37,513 bases of DNA from assembly GCF_016803395.1 (NCBI RefSeq), contig NZ_JAEVHL010000036.1, positions 1-37,513 on the forward strand. Direction: 5' to 3'. The notes under the pieces are model-generated. The model did no database searches. It saw only the letters and a list, made by a program, of their open reading frames with translations, and was not told where the DNA came from. Of this stretch, positions 8,301 to 16,493 are shown in pieces. Within the stretch, counting starts at the first letter, position 1, and every line of letters begins with the position of its first letter. Origin of the DNA: Micromonospora tarensis. GTDB lineage: Bacteria > Actinomycetota > Actinomycetes > Mycobacteriales > Micromonosporaceae. The position numbers and the translations under genes are program-made.

Positions 8301-9212
8301 TCAGCCGAGCAGGTAGGCGGTGCGGACCAGGACCAGCACGAGCAGGACCAGCAGGATGATCGCGCCACCGGCGGCCTGCACCAGGGTGCGCCGACCACGC
8401 GGCGCGTACGCGAGCACCAAGGCCATCAGCGCGCCGACCACCAGCCCACCCAGGTGCCCGGGGATCGAGATGCCCGGCACGGCCAGCGTGAACACCAGGT
8501 TGATCACCAGGATCGGGATGATCCGGGAGATGTCCCGGCCCAACTTCCGCTCGATGATGATCAGCGCGGCGAAGAGGCCGAACACGGCGGTCGACGCCCC
8601 GACGGTGGCCGCCCTCGGGTCGCTGAACAGATAGGCCGCCACGTTGCCGCCGAGACCCGCGATCAAATAGAGCGCGGCGAACCGCACCCGCCCGAGGTTG
8701 GCCTCCAGCGACCGACCGAGCACCCACAGCGCCCACATGTTGAGCAACAGGTGGATGACGCCGTAGTGCAGGAACATGGCGGTGACCAGGCGGTACCACT
8801 GACCCTCGGCGATCCCGCCGAGGGTCAGGTCGGAGAGGTAGGCCCGGCCGAGCACCGCACCCCACTCGGTAAGCGGTGTGCTGCCACCCATCAGGCCGCC
8901 GAAGCCGGAGCCGCCCACCGCCGCGTCCCCGCCCCGCGCGGAGGCGATGGAGAGCAGCAGGAGCAGCGCGTTCACCGCGATCAGCGCCTTGGTGACATAG
9001 CCGTGCCGGCCGGCCGTACCACCACCGAAGGCGGTACGCGCCGGCCGGACACTACGACGCCCCTCGTTGACGCACTCCGGGCACTGGTGCCCGACCGACG
9101 CCTCCCGCATGCAGTCCGGGCAGATCGGCCGGTCGCACCGGGTGCACCGGACGTAGGTCTCCCGGCCGGGGTGCCGGTAGCAGACCGGGGTGGTCGGCGG
9201 TGACTCACTCAC
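8301..9212 (-). CDS. Rhomboid-family intramembrane serine protease with N-terminal zinc-binding domain
   Basis: 303 residues. Residues 11-50 hold Cys11, His14, Cys23, Cys26, Cys31, Cys34, His42, Cys44 and Cys47, a B-box-like double zinc site. After a linker come six or seven membrane helices with rhomboid hallmarks: HLLLNMW (Asn158), the nucleophile Ser207 in GASTAVFG, and the general base His253 in PGHLGG. By family it cleaves membrane proteins within the bilayer; the cytosolic zinc domain may bind substrate or partners. GTG at 9212 overlaps the stop of a possible 25-codon leader peptide (9209-9286) in the GTGA arrangement, suggesting translational coupling. Confidence 0.9.
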   Translation of the reverse strand: MSESPPTTPVCYRHPGRETYVRCTRCDRPICPDCMREASVGHQCPECVNEGRRSVRPARTAFGGGTAGRHGYVTKALIAVNALLLLLSIASARGGDAAVGGSGFGGLMGGSTPLTEWGAVLGRAYLSDLTLGGIAEGQWYRLVTAMFLHYGVIHLLLNMWALWVLGRSLEANLGRVRFAALYLIAGLGGNVAAYLFSDPRAATVGASTAVFGLFAALIIIERKLGRDISRIIPILVINLVFTLAVPGISIPGHLGGLVVGALMALVLAYAPRGRRTLVQAAGGAIILLVLLVLVLVRTAYLLG

Positions 9213-9286
9213 CGGGCCGACCCGCCGTCCACCGCCGCGCGATCCACCGGCACCGGCCGGCGCGGTGCTCCGGAGCGCTCAGTCAT
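9209..9286 (-). CDS. Possible 25-codon leader peptide upstream of the rhomboid gene
   Basis: ATG at 9286 opens a frame of 25 codons rich in Arg, Pro and Val, ending at a TGA that overlaps the rhomboid GTG start by two bases. AGGT lies about 11 bases before the ATG. The only support is the start/stop overlap; chance is possible in such GC-rich sequence. If translated, it would couple ribosomes to the rhomboid start. Confidence 0.25.
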   Translation of the reverse strand: MTERSGAPRRPVPVDRAAVDGGSAR

Positions 9287-9312
9287 GCGAGCAAAGGTAC
9301 CTCGTTGGTCGC

Positions 9313-9843
<531 letters not shown>

Positions 9844-9960
9844 GGGTACTCCTCACTCGTTGGTCAGTTCCATGCGGATCCTCCCATGTGCCCGATCTGG
9901 CATCGCGGAGGCATCCGAAGGTGGAGGATGACGAAGGAACAACTCCCAGGAGGTAGGACC

Positions 9961-10704
9961 GTGTTTGGATTCGGGCGGCGGCAGTCCCAGGCACAGCTGG
10001 CCAAGGCCGAGCTGAACCAGAGCATCAGCCACCTGATGCAGGCAGCCAACCACGCCGCGAAGGGCGCTGGCGCGTCCGTCGGCCCGAGGGTCCAGGTGGC
10101 CCGGGGCTACGTCGCGCCGACCGCGGCGAGGGTTCGCGACCGCGCGTCAACCGGCTGGGGGACCACTCTCACCACGCTGGCACCGCTGGCGGCGGCGGCC
10201 CGTGACGGCGCCGCGCAGGCAGGGCCGCTGACCAGGAAGGCCAAGTCGAAGACCATGCGGATCACCGGTAAGAAGAAGCAGCCGCGTCGTGGCGGCGCGA
10301 TGATGACCGGCCTGTTGGCGGCGGGTGCCATCGCCGGCCTGGCGGGCGCGGTCGCGCTGCGTCGCCGTCGGGAGCAGCAGGAGTGGGCCGAGTACGACCC
10401 GACCCGCACCCTGGAGCCGATGCACGACGAGATCGACTCGATCGAGGTTCGTACCCCGTCCGCCACCAAGGGGACCGACGGGTCGGCCATGACCGGGGCG
10501 GCGGGGATGACCGGCGCGGGCAGCTCGGCGGTGGCCGGCGGCAGCAGCGCCAGCACCACCAGCCCGGCCAAGCCGAGCGGTGTCCGCCCCACCGACAAGG
10601 TCCCGTCGGTCGCGGAGGGTGCCACCGACGTGTCCGGCCGGCCGACCGACGATCTCACCAAGGCGCTGGGTAAGGACACGGCCCGCACCAACGGCCGCCG
10701 CTGA
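9961..10704 (+). CDS. Conserved basic single-TM protein of unknown function
   Basis: 247 residues starting VFGFGRRQSQ; GTG at 9961 is preceded by the full Shine-Dalgarno AGGAGG seven bases upstream, which overrides the longer open frame. An alanine-rich amphipathic region (about 15-85) is followed by a strongly basic patch (LTRKAKSKTMRITGKKKQPRR) and one hydrophobic helix (MMTGLLAAGAIAGLAGAVAL), then RRRREQQEW. The C-terminal 110 residues are a Gly/Ser/Thr/Ala-rich, probably disordered tail. No known domain. It may be a membrane-associated nucleoid or envelope protein, but that is a guess. Confidence 0.7.
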   Translation: MFGFGRRQSQAQLAKAELNQSISHLMQAANHAAKGAGASVGPRVQVARGYVAPTAARVRDRASTGWGTTLTTLAPLAAAARDGAAQAGPLTRKAKSKTMRITGKKKQPRRGGAMMTGLLAAGAIAGLAGAVALRRRREQQEWAEYDPTRTLEPMHDEIDSIEVRTPSATKGTDGSAMTGAAGMTGAGSSAVAGGSSASTTSPAKPSGVRPTDKVPSVAEGATDVSGRPTDDLTKALGKDTARTNGRR

Positions 10705-10728
10705 CGCCAGCGGCAGCGCCTCCGGCGC

Positions 10729-10753
10729 GACGAGCGGACCGACCCCGCTCGTC
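10729..10753. terminator. Strong hairpin between convergent genes
   Basis: GACGAGCGG (10729-10737) pairs perfectly with CCGCTCGTC (10745-10753) around a 7-base loop, and flanking GCGC sequences extend the stem with one mismatch. It is 25 bases beyond the stop at 10704 and faces the CorA gene. Confidence 0.6.
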
Positions 10754-10762
10754 GGCGCTTCC

Positions 10763-10819
10763 GCGTCGAGCGGCGCACCTCGCGTCGAGCGGGGCGCCTC
10801 GCGTGGAGCGGCGCTTCCG
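10763..10819. repeat. Three tandem copies of a 19-base unit
   Basis: GCGTCGAGCGGCGCACCTC, GCGTCGAGCGGGGCGCCTC and GCGTGGAGCGGCGCTTCCG lie head to tail at 10763, 10782 and 10801. Copies 1 and 2 differ at two positions; copy 3 is more diverged. The array fills the space between a terminator and the CorA stop. Function unknown. Confidence 0.7.
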
Positions 10820-10872
10820 CAAGATCGACGCCGGTCCGGCCGCGGTGCGGTCCGGGAGCTCTCGCCGCGCGG

Positions 10873-12021
10873 TCAGAGCCAACCGTTGCGGCGGAACCAG
10901 CGGTAGAGGGCCAGCGAGACGCCGAGCATGAGGGCCAGGGCCACCGGATAGCCGTACGTCATCTTCAGCTCGGGCATGTTGTCGAAGTTCATGCCCTCGA
11001 CGCCGGCGATGGAGGTCCAGACCGCGGCGATCGCCGCCCACGCGGCGATCTTGCGCATGTCGTTGTTCTGGTCCACGGTGACCTGGGCCAGCCGCGCCTG
11101 GAGGATCGAGTTCAGCAGGTCGTCGTAGGAGTTCACCTGCTCCACGGTGCGGCTCAGGTGGTCCTGCACGTCCCGGAAGTACTTGCGGATCTCCTTCGGC
11201 ACATCCCGGTTGACCTGGGAGGTCAGCGTGATCAGCGGCCGCTGCAACGGCACCACCGCCCGCTTGAACTCGACCAGCTCGCGCTTCATCTGATAGATCC
11301 GCTGGATCCGCCCATGGCTGTTGCGGTCGAAGACCTCGGCCTCCAGCACGTCCAGGTCGTCCTCGAGCTGCTCGGCCACCTCCAGGTAGAGGTCGACCAC
11401 CCGGTCGGTCACCCCGTACGCCACCGCCCACGGGCCGTGCAGCAGCAACTCCTGCTTGGTCTCCAGATCGGCCCGGATCGGGGCGAGTCGGCAGGCGTCC
11501 CCGTGCCGGACGCTGATCACGAAGTTCGGGCCGATGAAGAGCATCACCTGCCCGGTCTCCACGACCTCCGAGTTCTCGGTCAGCTCGGTGTGCTCGCAGT
11601 AGCGGGCGGTCCGCAGCACCAGGAAGACGACGTCACCGAAGCGCTCCAGCTTGGGGCGCTGCTCGGCCTTCACCGCGTCCTCGACGGCCAGCTCGTGCAG
11701 ACCGTAGGTCTCCGCGATGGCGGTCATCTCGGCCAGTTCCGGCTGGTGCAGACCGATCCAGACGAAGCCGTGCTCCTCGCGGCGGGCGGCGGCCAGCGCG
11801 TCCGCGTACGTCCAGTCGCCGGGCTGCCGCTTGCCGTCGATGTAGAGCGCGCAGTCGACCACCGCGCTGCGGTCCGCGCCGACCGGGGCGGGGACCGGCG
11901 GCGAGCCGTCGGCGTTGAGGATCCGGGTCATCGCCCGGACCGGGGAGGGCCACGCCCGAGGTCGCAACACTCGCCCGGTGGTCGACGGTGCCGTCCGGCC
12001 CCGCTCTTTGCGATCCGTCAT
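10873..12021 (-). CDS. corA: CorA-family magnesium/cobalt transporter
   Basis: 382 residues. A large cytosolic N-terminal domain (about 1-315), with the long helix around YQMKRELVEFKRAVVPLQRP, leads into two C-terminal transmembrane helices. The defining GMN selectivity motif is present in VEGMNFDNMPELK between the helices, and the C-terminus is basic (RWFRRNGWL). CorA forms a pentameric channel for Mg2+ uptake. ATG at 12021 follows GGGAGGTGACGCG, a good ribosome site; the frame runs on to 12261, but that stretch is low-complexity and unlike CorA. A TAACCT box about 30 bases upstream of the start is a possible -10. No M-box-type leader is visible. Confidence 0.94.
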   Translation of the reverse strand: MTDRKERGRTAPSTTGRVLRPRAWPSPVRAMTRILNADGSPPVPAPVGADRSAVVDCALYIDGKRQPGDWTYADALAAARREEHGFVWIGLHQPELAEMTAIAETYGLHELAVEDAVKAEQRPKLERFGDVVFLVLRTARYCEHTELTENSEVVETGQVMLFIGPNFVISVRHGDACRLAPIRADLETKQELLLHGPWAVAYGVTDRVVDLYLEVAEQLEDDLDVLEAEVFDRNSHGRIQRIYQMKRELVEFKRAVVPLQRPLITLTSQVNRDVPKEIRKYFRDVQDHLSRTVEQVNSYDDLLNSILQARLAQVTVDQNNDMRKIAAWAAIAAVWTSIAGVEGMNFDNMPELKMTYGYPVALALMLGVSLALYRWFRRNGWL

Positions 12022-12337
12022 CGCGTCACCTCCCGCGCTCGGCTGCGGCTTGCAGGTTACGCCGACTGCGGTCGAGGGCAGGTGTGACGGCGGTCGCGTG
12101 GGGTGGCGCCGGGCGGACCGGGCCGCATCGGGGGGGTGCGGGGACGACACGGCCCACCCGGCACCTGTGGGGGCGGGAGGTTGTGCTGCCGCGTCACCCA
12201 GGTCGCGGCGGCCCGGAGGCCGGGCGGTGCTGCCACGTCTGGCGGATGACGCTCGCAGCATTGTGGGCCGCCGGCCGCCCGGAGGGGAGCCCCGGGACGG
12301 CCGGCATCGCCGTTCTGTCAGGAACCCGACAGATGAA
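12022..12337. other. 316-bp intergenic region without a recognisable gene
   Basis: Extremely GC-rich sequence between the CorA start and the aminotransferase stop, both minus strand. Open frames cross it on both strands, but they are low-complexity and lack family features. It should hold the corA promoter at its left end and the aminotransferase 3' end at its right end. I see nothing else. Confidence 0.5.
12314..12333. terminator. Small hairpin after the aminotransferase gene
   Basis: TCTGTC (12314-12319) pairs with GACAGA (12328-12333) around an 8-base loop, directly beyond the aminotransferase stop (12338, minus). A short, less GC-rich stem; a weak terminator candidate. Confidence 0.3.
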
Positions 12338-13432
12338 TCAGCCGCGAACGGCCTCGACGGCCTCCGCGAGCCGACGGACGCCCTCGTCGATCCGGTCGAC
12401 GGTCACCGCCGAGAAGGCCAGCCGCAGGGCGTGCCGTCCGCCGTCCAGCACGAAGTCGCTGCCCTTGACAACGGCGACCCCACGCTCGGCCGCCGCCGGG
12501 GCGAGCCGGTCGACAAGTACGTCCTCCGGCAGCTCCACCCAGAGGAAGTAGCCGCCGTCGGGCTCCACGAACCGCGCCTGCGGCAGGTGCCGACGCAACG
12601 ACTCGGCGAGCACCCGGGCCCGCTCACCCAGCGCCGCGCGTACCGTCTCGATCGAGCGGTCGATGTCCCCGGAGACGCAGAACTGGTGCACGATCGCCTG
12701 GGACACCATGCCGGGCGAGATGTAGAGGCTTGTCGCGTTCTTCGCGATGTCGGCGATCAGGTCCGCCGGGCCGACCAGGTAACCCACCCGGACACCCGGG
12801 CAGACCGTCTTGGTGAAGCTCGACGCGTGCACCACCACGTTGCGGGTGTCCAGCGAGAGCATCGACGGAAGCGCCTCGCCCCGGAAGCGGATGTCCGCGT
12901 ACGGGTCGTCCTCGAAGATCGTGAACTCGTACTCGGCGGCCAGGTCGAGCAGCTCCCGGCGCTTCTCCAGCGACAGCGTCATGCCGGCCGGGTTCTGGTA
13001 GTTCGGGATGACGTGCGCGAGCCGGGGTCGCACCCCGGACTCCAGCAGCTTGCGCAGCTCGGCGGTGTCCAGGCCGTCCGGCTGGACCGAGATGCCGTGC
13101 AGCTCGCTGCCCATCCGCTGGAGGTTGAGCAGGGTCCGGTCGTACGTCGGGCGTTCCACCACCACCGCGTCGCCGGGACGGACCAGGTGGTCGAAGAGGA
13201 ACGCGTCGGCCTGGAGCGAGCCGTTGGTGACCAGCACCTGGTTGGCCTCGACCCCGTGCTTCTCGGCGATCCACTTTCGCAGCGGAACGTAGCCGACGGA
13301 GGTGCCGTACGCCGTCACCCCGGCGGGGTCGGCGTCGAAGGCGCGGACGGCGGCGGCCTTGAGCCCTTCGACATCGACGATGTCCAACGAGGGGGCCCCA
13401 CGGGCAAAGGAGATCAGCTGCTCGGCGGTCAT
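12338..13432 (-). CDS. PLP-dependent aminotransferase, class I/II (2-aminoadipate/aromatic type)
   Basis: 364 residues, fold type I. Landmarks: YGTSVGYVPLRKWIA, VTNGSLQADAF, the cofactor-contacting NYQNPAGMTLS, the Asp-containing FEDDPYAD, the Schiff-base Lys208 in SSFTKTVCPGVRVGY, and the C-terminal RLAFSAV with the carboxylate-binding Arg. The sequence resembles the LysN/kynurenine-type and MocR-aminotransferase branch but has no GntR domain. Substrate not determinable. ATG at 13432 has no Shine-Dalgarno; TACGCT lies 8 bases upstream (13441-13446), consistent with a leaderless transcript. The longer frame to 13591 adds only low-complexity residues. Confidence 0.88.
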   Translation of the reverse strand: MTAEQLISFARGAPSLDIVDVEGLKAAAVRAFDADPAGVTAYGTSVGYVPLRKWIAEKHGVEANQVLVTNGSLQADAFLFDHLVRPGDAVVVERPTYDRTLLNLQRMGSELHGISVQPDGLDTAELRKLLESGVRPRLAHVIPNYQNPAGMTLSLEKRRELLDLAAEYEFTIFEDDPYADIRFRGEALPSMLSLDTRNVVVHASSFTKTVCPGVRVGYLVGPADLIADIAKNATSLYISPGMVSQAIVHQFCVSGDIDRSIETVRAALGERARVLAESLRRHLPQARFVEPDGGYFLWVELPEDVLVDRLAPAAAERGVAVVKGSDFVLDGGRHALRLAFSAVTVDRIDEGVRRLAEAVEAVRG

Positions 13433-13440
13433 GGATGTTG

Positions 13441-13446
13441 AGCGTA
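13441..13446 (-). promoter_or_regulatory. Probable -10 box of the aminotransferase gene
   Basis: TACGCT on the minus strand, 8 bases before the ATG at 13432. It fits the actinobacterial TANNNT -10 form and would start transcription at or next to the start codon. No clear -35. Confidence 0.35.
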
Positions 13447-13538
13447 CGGGCGGCGGCGGGGGACGCGCGGACGGCACGGCGATGTCCGCATCCTGAGCCA
13501 CCGGGTCGGGTGACTCCACTCCACCGGTCGGCGACAGA

Positions 13539-13855
13539 TCAGACCGGAAGGGCGAGCGCGTCGTGCTGCGCCGCCCGGGAAAGCCCCTCAAACTGCACGC
13601 CGAGCGCGTCGAGGAGCTGACTCCAGTCGAAGTAGGAACGCCAGGCGGTGATCCGGCCCCGGCGGGCCCGGACCACGTCGGCCACCTCCCAGCTCACCAC
13701 CCGGCCGGTGGGTGCGACAGTGCCGTACGGCGAGTGCAGCGTGCCGGTCTGGGTGCCGGTCAGCCGCAACTCGACGGCGGCGCCGCCGCTGGTGTGGACC
13801 GCGCCCATCGGAGCATGGCGTACTGCTGCTGAACCAGTCGCTCCGCGTCGCGCAT
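13539..13855 (-). pseudogene. Internally deleted SnoaL-like (NTF2-fold) gene remnant
   Basis: ATG at 13855 follows GGGGAGGTCCCG, a strong ribosome site, and reads MRDAERLVQQQYAML, a typical start of SnoaL/NTF2-like proteins. That frame then loses similarity and stops after 30 codons. In another frame, from about 13808 down to 13539, comes a clear SnoaL-type second half: ELRLTGTQTGTLHSPYGTVA, PTGRVVSWEVADVVRARRG, RITAWRSYFDWSQLLDALGV. About 55-60 residues of the usual 130-140 are missing between the two parts, and 317 bases is not a multiple of three. This indicates an internal deletion that inactivated the gene. It lies downstream of the CBS gene, same strand. Confidence 0.7.
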
Positions 13856-13912
13856 CGGGACCTCCCCCGCGGGCCACGGCACCTCCGCGCCCGCGAGGGA
13901 TTCCTACCCGCC

Positions 13913-13935
13913 GATCCAGCCGACACACCTGGATC
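13913..13935. terminator. Hairpin after the CBS-domain gene
   Basis: GATCCAG (13913-13919) and CTGGATC (13929-13935) pair perfectly around a 9-base loop, about 30 bases beyond the stop at 13964. The GATCCA/TGGATC arms resemble those of the larger inverted repeat at 18320-18395. Confidence 0.4.
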
Positions 13936-13963
13936 AAGCGGGATGTCCGACCAGTCGGTTCGG

Positions 13964-14356
13964 TCAGGGCGCGGCGGCGGTCTGACTCTCCGACCACACC
14001 CGCATGATGTCCCGGACGGAGATCACCCCGGCCACCTCCCGACCGTCCAGCACCACCAGGTGCCGGAACCCGCCCCGGGCCATCGCCGCGGCGGCCTCGG
14101 TCACCGTCCACTCCGGCCCCGCGTAGACCACGTCCCAGGTCAGGTGTGCGCCGGTGCGTTCCACGTCGCAGTCCAGGCCGGCGCCGATGGCCTTCAACAC
14201 GTCGCGTTCGGTCATGATCCCGACGCCCTCGGAATCCGGGTCGATCACGACCGCCGACCCGACACCACGGGCCGACATCATCTGCGCCGCCTGGCGGAGC
14301 GTGTGCTCCGGGCCGACGACCAGGACCTGGCTGGACATAGCTTCCCGTACCTGCAT
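13964..14356 (-). CDS. Stand-alone CBS-domain-pair protein
   Basis: 130 residues comprising two CBS motifs in tandem: MQVREAMSSQVLVVGPEHTL...GIMTERDVLKAI and WTVTEAAAAMARGGFRHLVVLD...VISVRDIMRVW. CBS pairs (Bateman modules) bind adenine nucleotides or S-adenosylmethionine and act as energy sensors; stand-alone versions in actinobacteria regulate partners in trans (family knowledge), and the partner here is unknown. ATG at 14356 is preceded by GGTGA six bases away; a GTG at 14359 is an alternative. The gene is divergent from the NUDIX gene. Confidence 0.88.
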   Translation of the reverse strand: MQVREAMSSQVLVVGPEHTLRQAAQMMSARGVGSAVVIDPDSEGVGIMTERDVLKAIGAGLDCDVERTGAHLTWDVVYAGPEWTVTEAAAAMARGGFRHLVVLDGREVAGVISVRDIMRVWSESQTAAAP

Positions 14357-14456
14357 CACACATCACCCCTTTGGGACGGTGGCACCCGGTACCGACATGG
14401 TGGTCGGCGAATGTTTCCGGGACAAGAGCGGCATCGTCGCGAGGTCGGGGCCTCGC

Positions 14457-14462
14457 TACTGT
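14457..14462 (+). promoter_or_regulatory. Probable -10 box of the NUDIX gene
   Basis: TACTGT followed by six bases and then GTG at 14469, with no Shine-Dalgarno: the geometry of a leaderless promoter. Confidence 0.4.
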
Positions 14463-14468
14463 CGAACG

Positions 14469-14918
14469 GTGTCCACCGAGCCCCTGCGCTGTGCCGGCGC
14501 GTTGATCGTCGACCACGGCGGCCGCATCTTCTTCCACCGCCGCTCACCACACCGACGCCTCTTCGCCAACTGTTGGGACATCGTCGGTGGGCACCTGGAG
14601 CCGGGTGAGGAGATCGTCGAGGCGCTGCGCCGGGAGATCACCGAGGAGACCGGGTGGCACCTCGCGCACGTCCTCGACCAGGTGGGTGAGTACCGCTACC
14701 TGGGCGACGACGGCCTGAACCGGGTCGAGTACGACTTCCTCGTCCGGGTCGACGGCGACCTCGACCACCCGACGCTGGAGGCCGGCAAGCACACCGAGTA
14801 CCGCTGGCTCGCCGAACACCAGGTGTCAGTGCTGGACGAGCACCGCCACGTCAACGACGGGCTGATCCGGCGGATCGCGGAGGAGGGCTTCGCCGCCCTC
14901 CGGTCGATCGGCCGGTGA
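14469..14918 (+). CDS. NUDIX hydrolase
   Basis: 149 residues. The NUDIX box is complete: GGHLEPGEEIVEALRREITEETGW fits GX5EX7REUXEEXGU, providing the Mg2+-binding glutamates. The protein hydrolyses a nucleoside diphosphate linked to some moiety X; substrate unknown. GTG at 14469 (VSTEPLRCAG) begins just before the first strand, and the -10-like TACTGT six bases upstream supports it; an in-frame ATG at 14397 would add 24 residues that look non-conserved. Its stop overlaps the next start by 4 bases (GTGA), so the two genes form one translational unit. Confidence 0.87.
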   Translation: MSTEPLRCAGALIVDHGGRIFFHRRSPHRRLFANCWDIVGGHLEPGEEIVEALRREITEETGWHLAHVLDQVGEYRYLGDDGLNRVEYDFLVRVDGDLDHPTLEAGKHTEYRWLAEHQVSVLDEHRHVNDGLIRRIAEEGFAALRSIGR

Positions 14919-15682
14919 ACACCGTCGCGCTGGCGCCGCACCGGATCGCCGGACTGCTCGCTCCGGCCGTGGACCGGACCTTCCGCGCCGGCATGCTGGC
15001 CGGGTACGACGGCGGCGGGGCCGAGCTGTCCCAGCGTTACGGCGGGGCGGCGGCGATCGGCTTCCTGGTCGACCTGCGCACCCGGCTGGCCGCACCCGGC
15101 GGCACTGTCGACGGGCCGGGGTTCGCGGCGATCACCAGGTACCGGGACCCGATCGCCTGCCAGCGGACCGTGGACAAACAGGTGGCACACGGAATGATCT
15201 ACCGCAGCCCGAGCGGCTCGCTCTCCGCCACCGAGCGTGGTGCGGCCTTCCTCACCGAGCTGTACCAGGTGCACGCCGAGGTCACCGAGGAGCTGTGGGC
15301 CGGGCACGACGAGCGGGTGACCCGGCTGGTGGCCATCTTCGGGCGACTGCTGTCGTACGCTCTCGTGCTGGCCGACGAGGAGGGGACCCGGAGCGGCTCC
15401 GCCTTCGCCGCGCTGGCACCCCCGTACGAGCCGGACGGCACCCCGCCGGGCGTACTGCTGCTCAACCGGCTCGGCACGCTGCGCTACCACCGGGCCGACG
15501 CGCACGCCGCTGCCTGGGCCGCCGCCGGGCACACCCCGTCGAGCATCGCCGCCCTGCCAGCCGGCCCCGAGCGGCTCGCCATCGAGCTGGAGACCGACCG
15601 GCGGGCCGCCGGCCCGTACGCAGTGCTCGGTGCGGAGGAACGGCTGACACTGCTCGCCGACCTGGCGGCGTTGCCCGGCTGA
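14915..15682 (+). CDS. Winged-helix (MarR-like) protein of unknown role
   Basis: 255 residues. The middle contains a helix-turn-helix pattern ending with a wing-like segment, RSPSGSLSATERGAAFLTEL, of the LTERG type seen in MarR wings. The C-terminal half is an alpha-helical, alanine-rich domain (residues 160-255) without a recognised family. The protein may be a regulator whose helical part binds a ligand or dimerises. It overlaps the NUDIX stop by 4 bases. The stop is about 80 bases before the cytidylyltransferase ATG, with a separate -10 box in between, so the downstream genes probably have their own promoter. Confidence 0.6.
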   Translation: MNTVALAPHRIAGLLAPAVDRTFRAGMLAGYDGGGAELSQRYGGAAAIGFLVDLRTRLAAPGGTVDGPGFAAITRYRDPIACQRTVDKQVAHGMIYRSPSGSLSATERGAAFLTELYQVHAEVTEELWAGHDERVTRLVAIFGRLLSYALVLADEEGTRSGSAFAALAPPYEPDGTPPGVLLLNRLGTLRYHRADAHAAAWAAAGHTPSSIAALPAGPERLAIELETDRRAAGPYAVLGAEERLTLLADLAALPG

Positions 15683-15716
15683 CCCGGTTGGCCGGAGCGG
15701 CGCGGCCGGCCGGCGC

Positions 15717-15722
15717 TATCCT
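15717..15722 (+). promoter_or_regulatory. Probable -10 box of the polyol-phosphate operon
   Basis: TATCCT lies six bases before a GTG at 15729. Transcription would begin near 15729, giving either a leaderless GTG start or a 33-base leader carrying GGGAGGA before the ATG at 15762. Confidence 0.45.
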
Positions 15723-15761
15723 CCAGCGGTGACGGGGAGCCGGACGAGGGAGGATGTCGCG

Positions 15762-16493
15762 ATGATCGGAATGGTGCTCGCGGCCGGAGCGGGACGACGG
15801 CTGCGCCCGTACACCGACACCCTGCCCAAGGCGTTGGTGCCGGTGGACGGCGAGACGACGATCCTGGACATCGCGCTCGGCAACCTCGCCGAGGTCGGGC
15901 TCACCGACATCGTGATCGTGGTCGGCTACGCGGCGGACGCCGTGCGCGAGCGGCAGGCCGACCTGGAGAAGAAGTACGGGGTCACGCTCACCCTGGTGCA
16001 CAACGACAAGGCCGAGGAGTGGAACAACGCCTACTCGCTCTGGCTGGCCCGGGAGTTCTTCGCCCGCGGGGTGCTGCTGGTCAACGGGGACACCGTGCAC
16101 CCGGTGAGCGTGGAGAAGACCCTGCTGGCCGAGCGCGGTCCGGGCATCCTGCTCGCCGTGGACACGCTCAAGCCGCTGGCCGAGGAGGAGATGAAGACCA
16201 CCTTCGACGCCGCCGGCCAGCTCACCCGGATCACCAAGATCATGGACCCGGGCGAGGCGTACGGGGAGTACATCGGCGCGACGCTGATCGAGCCGCAGGT
16301 CGCCGAGGCGCTCGCCGACGCCCTGGAGGCGACCTGGCGACGGGACCCGAACCTCTACTACGAGGACGGCTACCAGGAGTTCTCCGATCGGGGCGGGGAG
16401 GTGCGGGCCGCGCCGATCGGTGACGTCCCGTGGGTCGAGGTGGACAACCACGCCGACCTGGCCCGCGCCCGGGAGATCGCGTGCCGCTACTAG
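15762..16493 (+). CDS. LicC-like cytidylyltransferase (sugar/polyol-phosphate nucleotidyltransferase)
   Basis: 243 residues of the nucleotidyltransferase fold. The signature is MVLAAGAGRRLRPYTDTLPK with Lys23; EEWNNAYSLWLA (Asn88, Asn89) matches the NNxYSL motif of phosphocholine/inositol-phosphate cytidylyltransferases; LVNGDTVHP carries a metal-binding Asp110; and VPWVEVDNHADL supplies Asp229. The family joins CTP to a phosphorylated alcohol, releasing PPi. ATG at 15762 has GGGAGGA eight bases upstream and starts right at the fold; leaderless GTG at 15729 is an alternative. The next gene overlaps its end by 13 bases, and the third overlaps the second, so all three products should be made together. 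Choline, glycerol, inositol or another polyol could be the substrate. Confidence 0.82.
   Translation: MIGMVLAAGAGRRLRPYTDTLPKALVPVDGETTILDIALGNLAEVGLTDIVIVVGYAADAVRERQADLEKKYGVTLTLVHNDKAEEWNNAYSLWLAREFFARGVLLVNGDTVHPVSVEKTLLAERGPGILLAVDTLKPLAEEEMKTTFDAAGQLTRITKIMDPGEAYGEYIGATLIEPQVAEALADALEATWRRDPNLYYEDGYQEFSDRGGEVRAAPIGDVPWVEVDNHADLARAREIACRY

Noticed and set aside
10763..10819. CRISPR-like array
   Set aside because: Units are directly adjacent with no spacers and no cas gene is present.
12022..12337. A small gene between corA and the aminotransferase
   Set aside because: Frames are low-complexity with no ribosome site or family match.
13539..14537. A 332-codon minus-strand frame as one protein
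   Set aside because: Its first two thirds overlap the clear CBS gene in another frame; only the last about 95 residues are SnoaL-like, belonging to the broken gene at 13539-13855.
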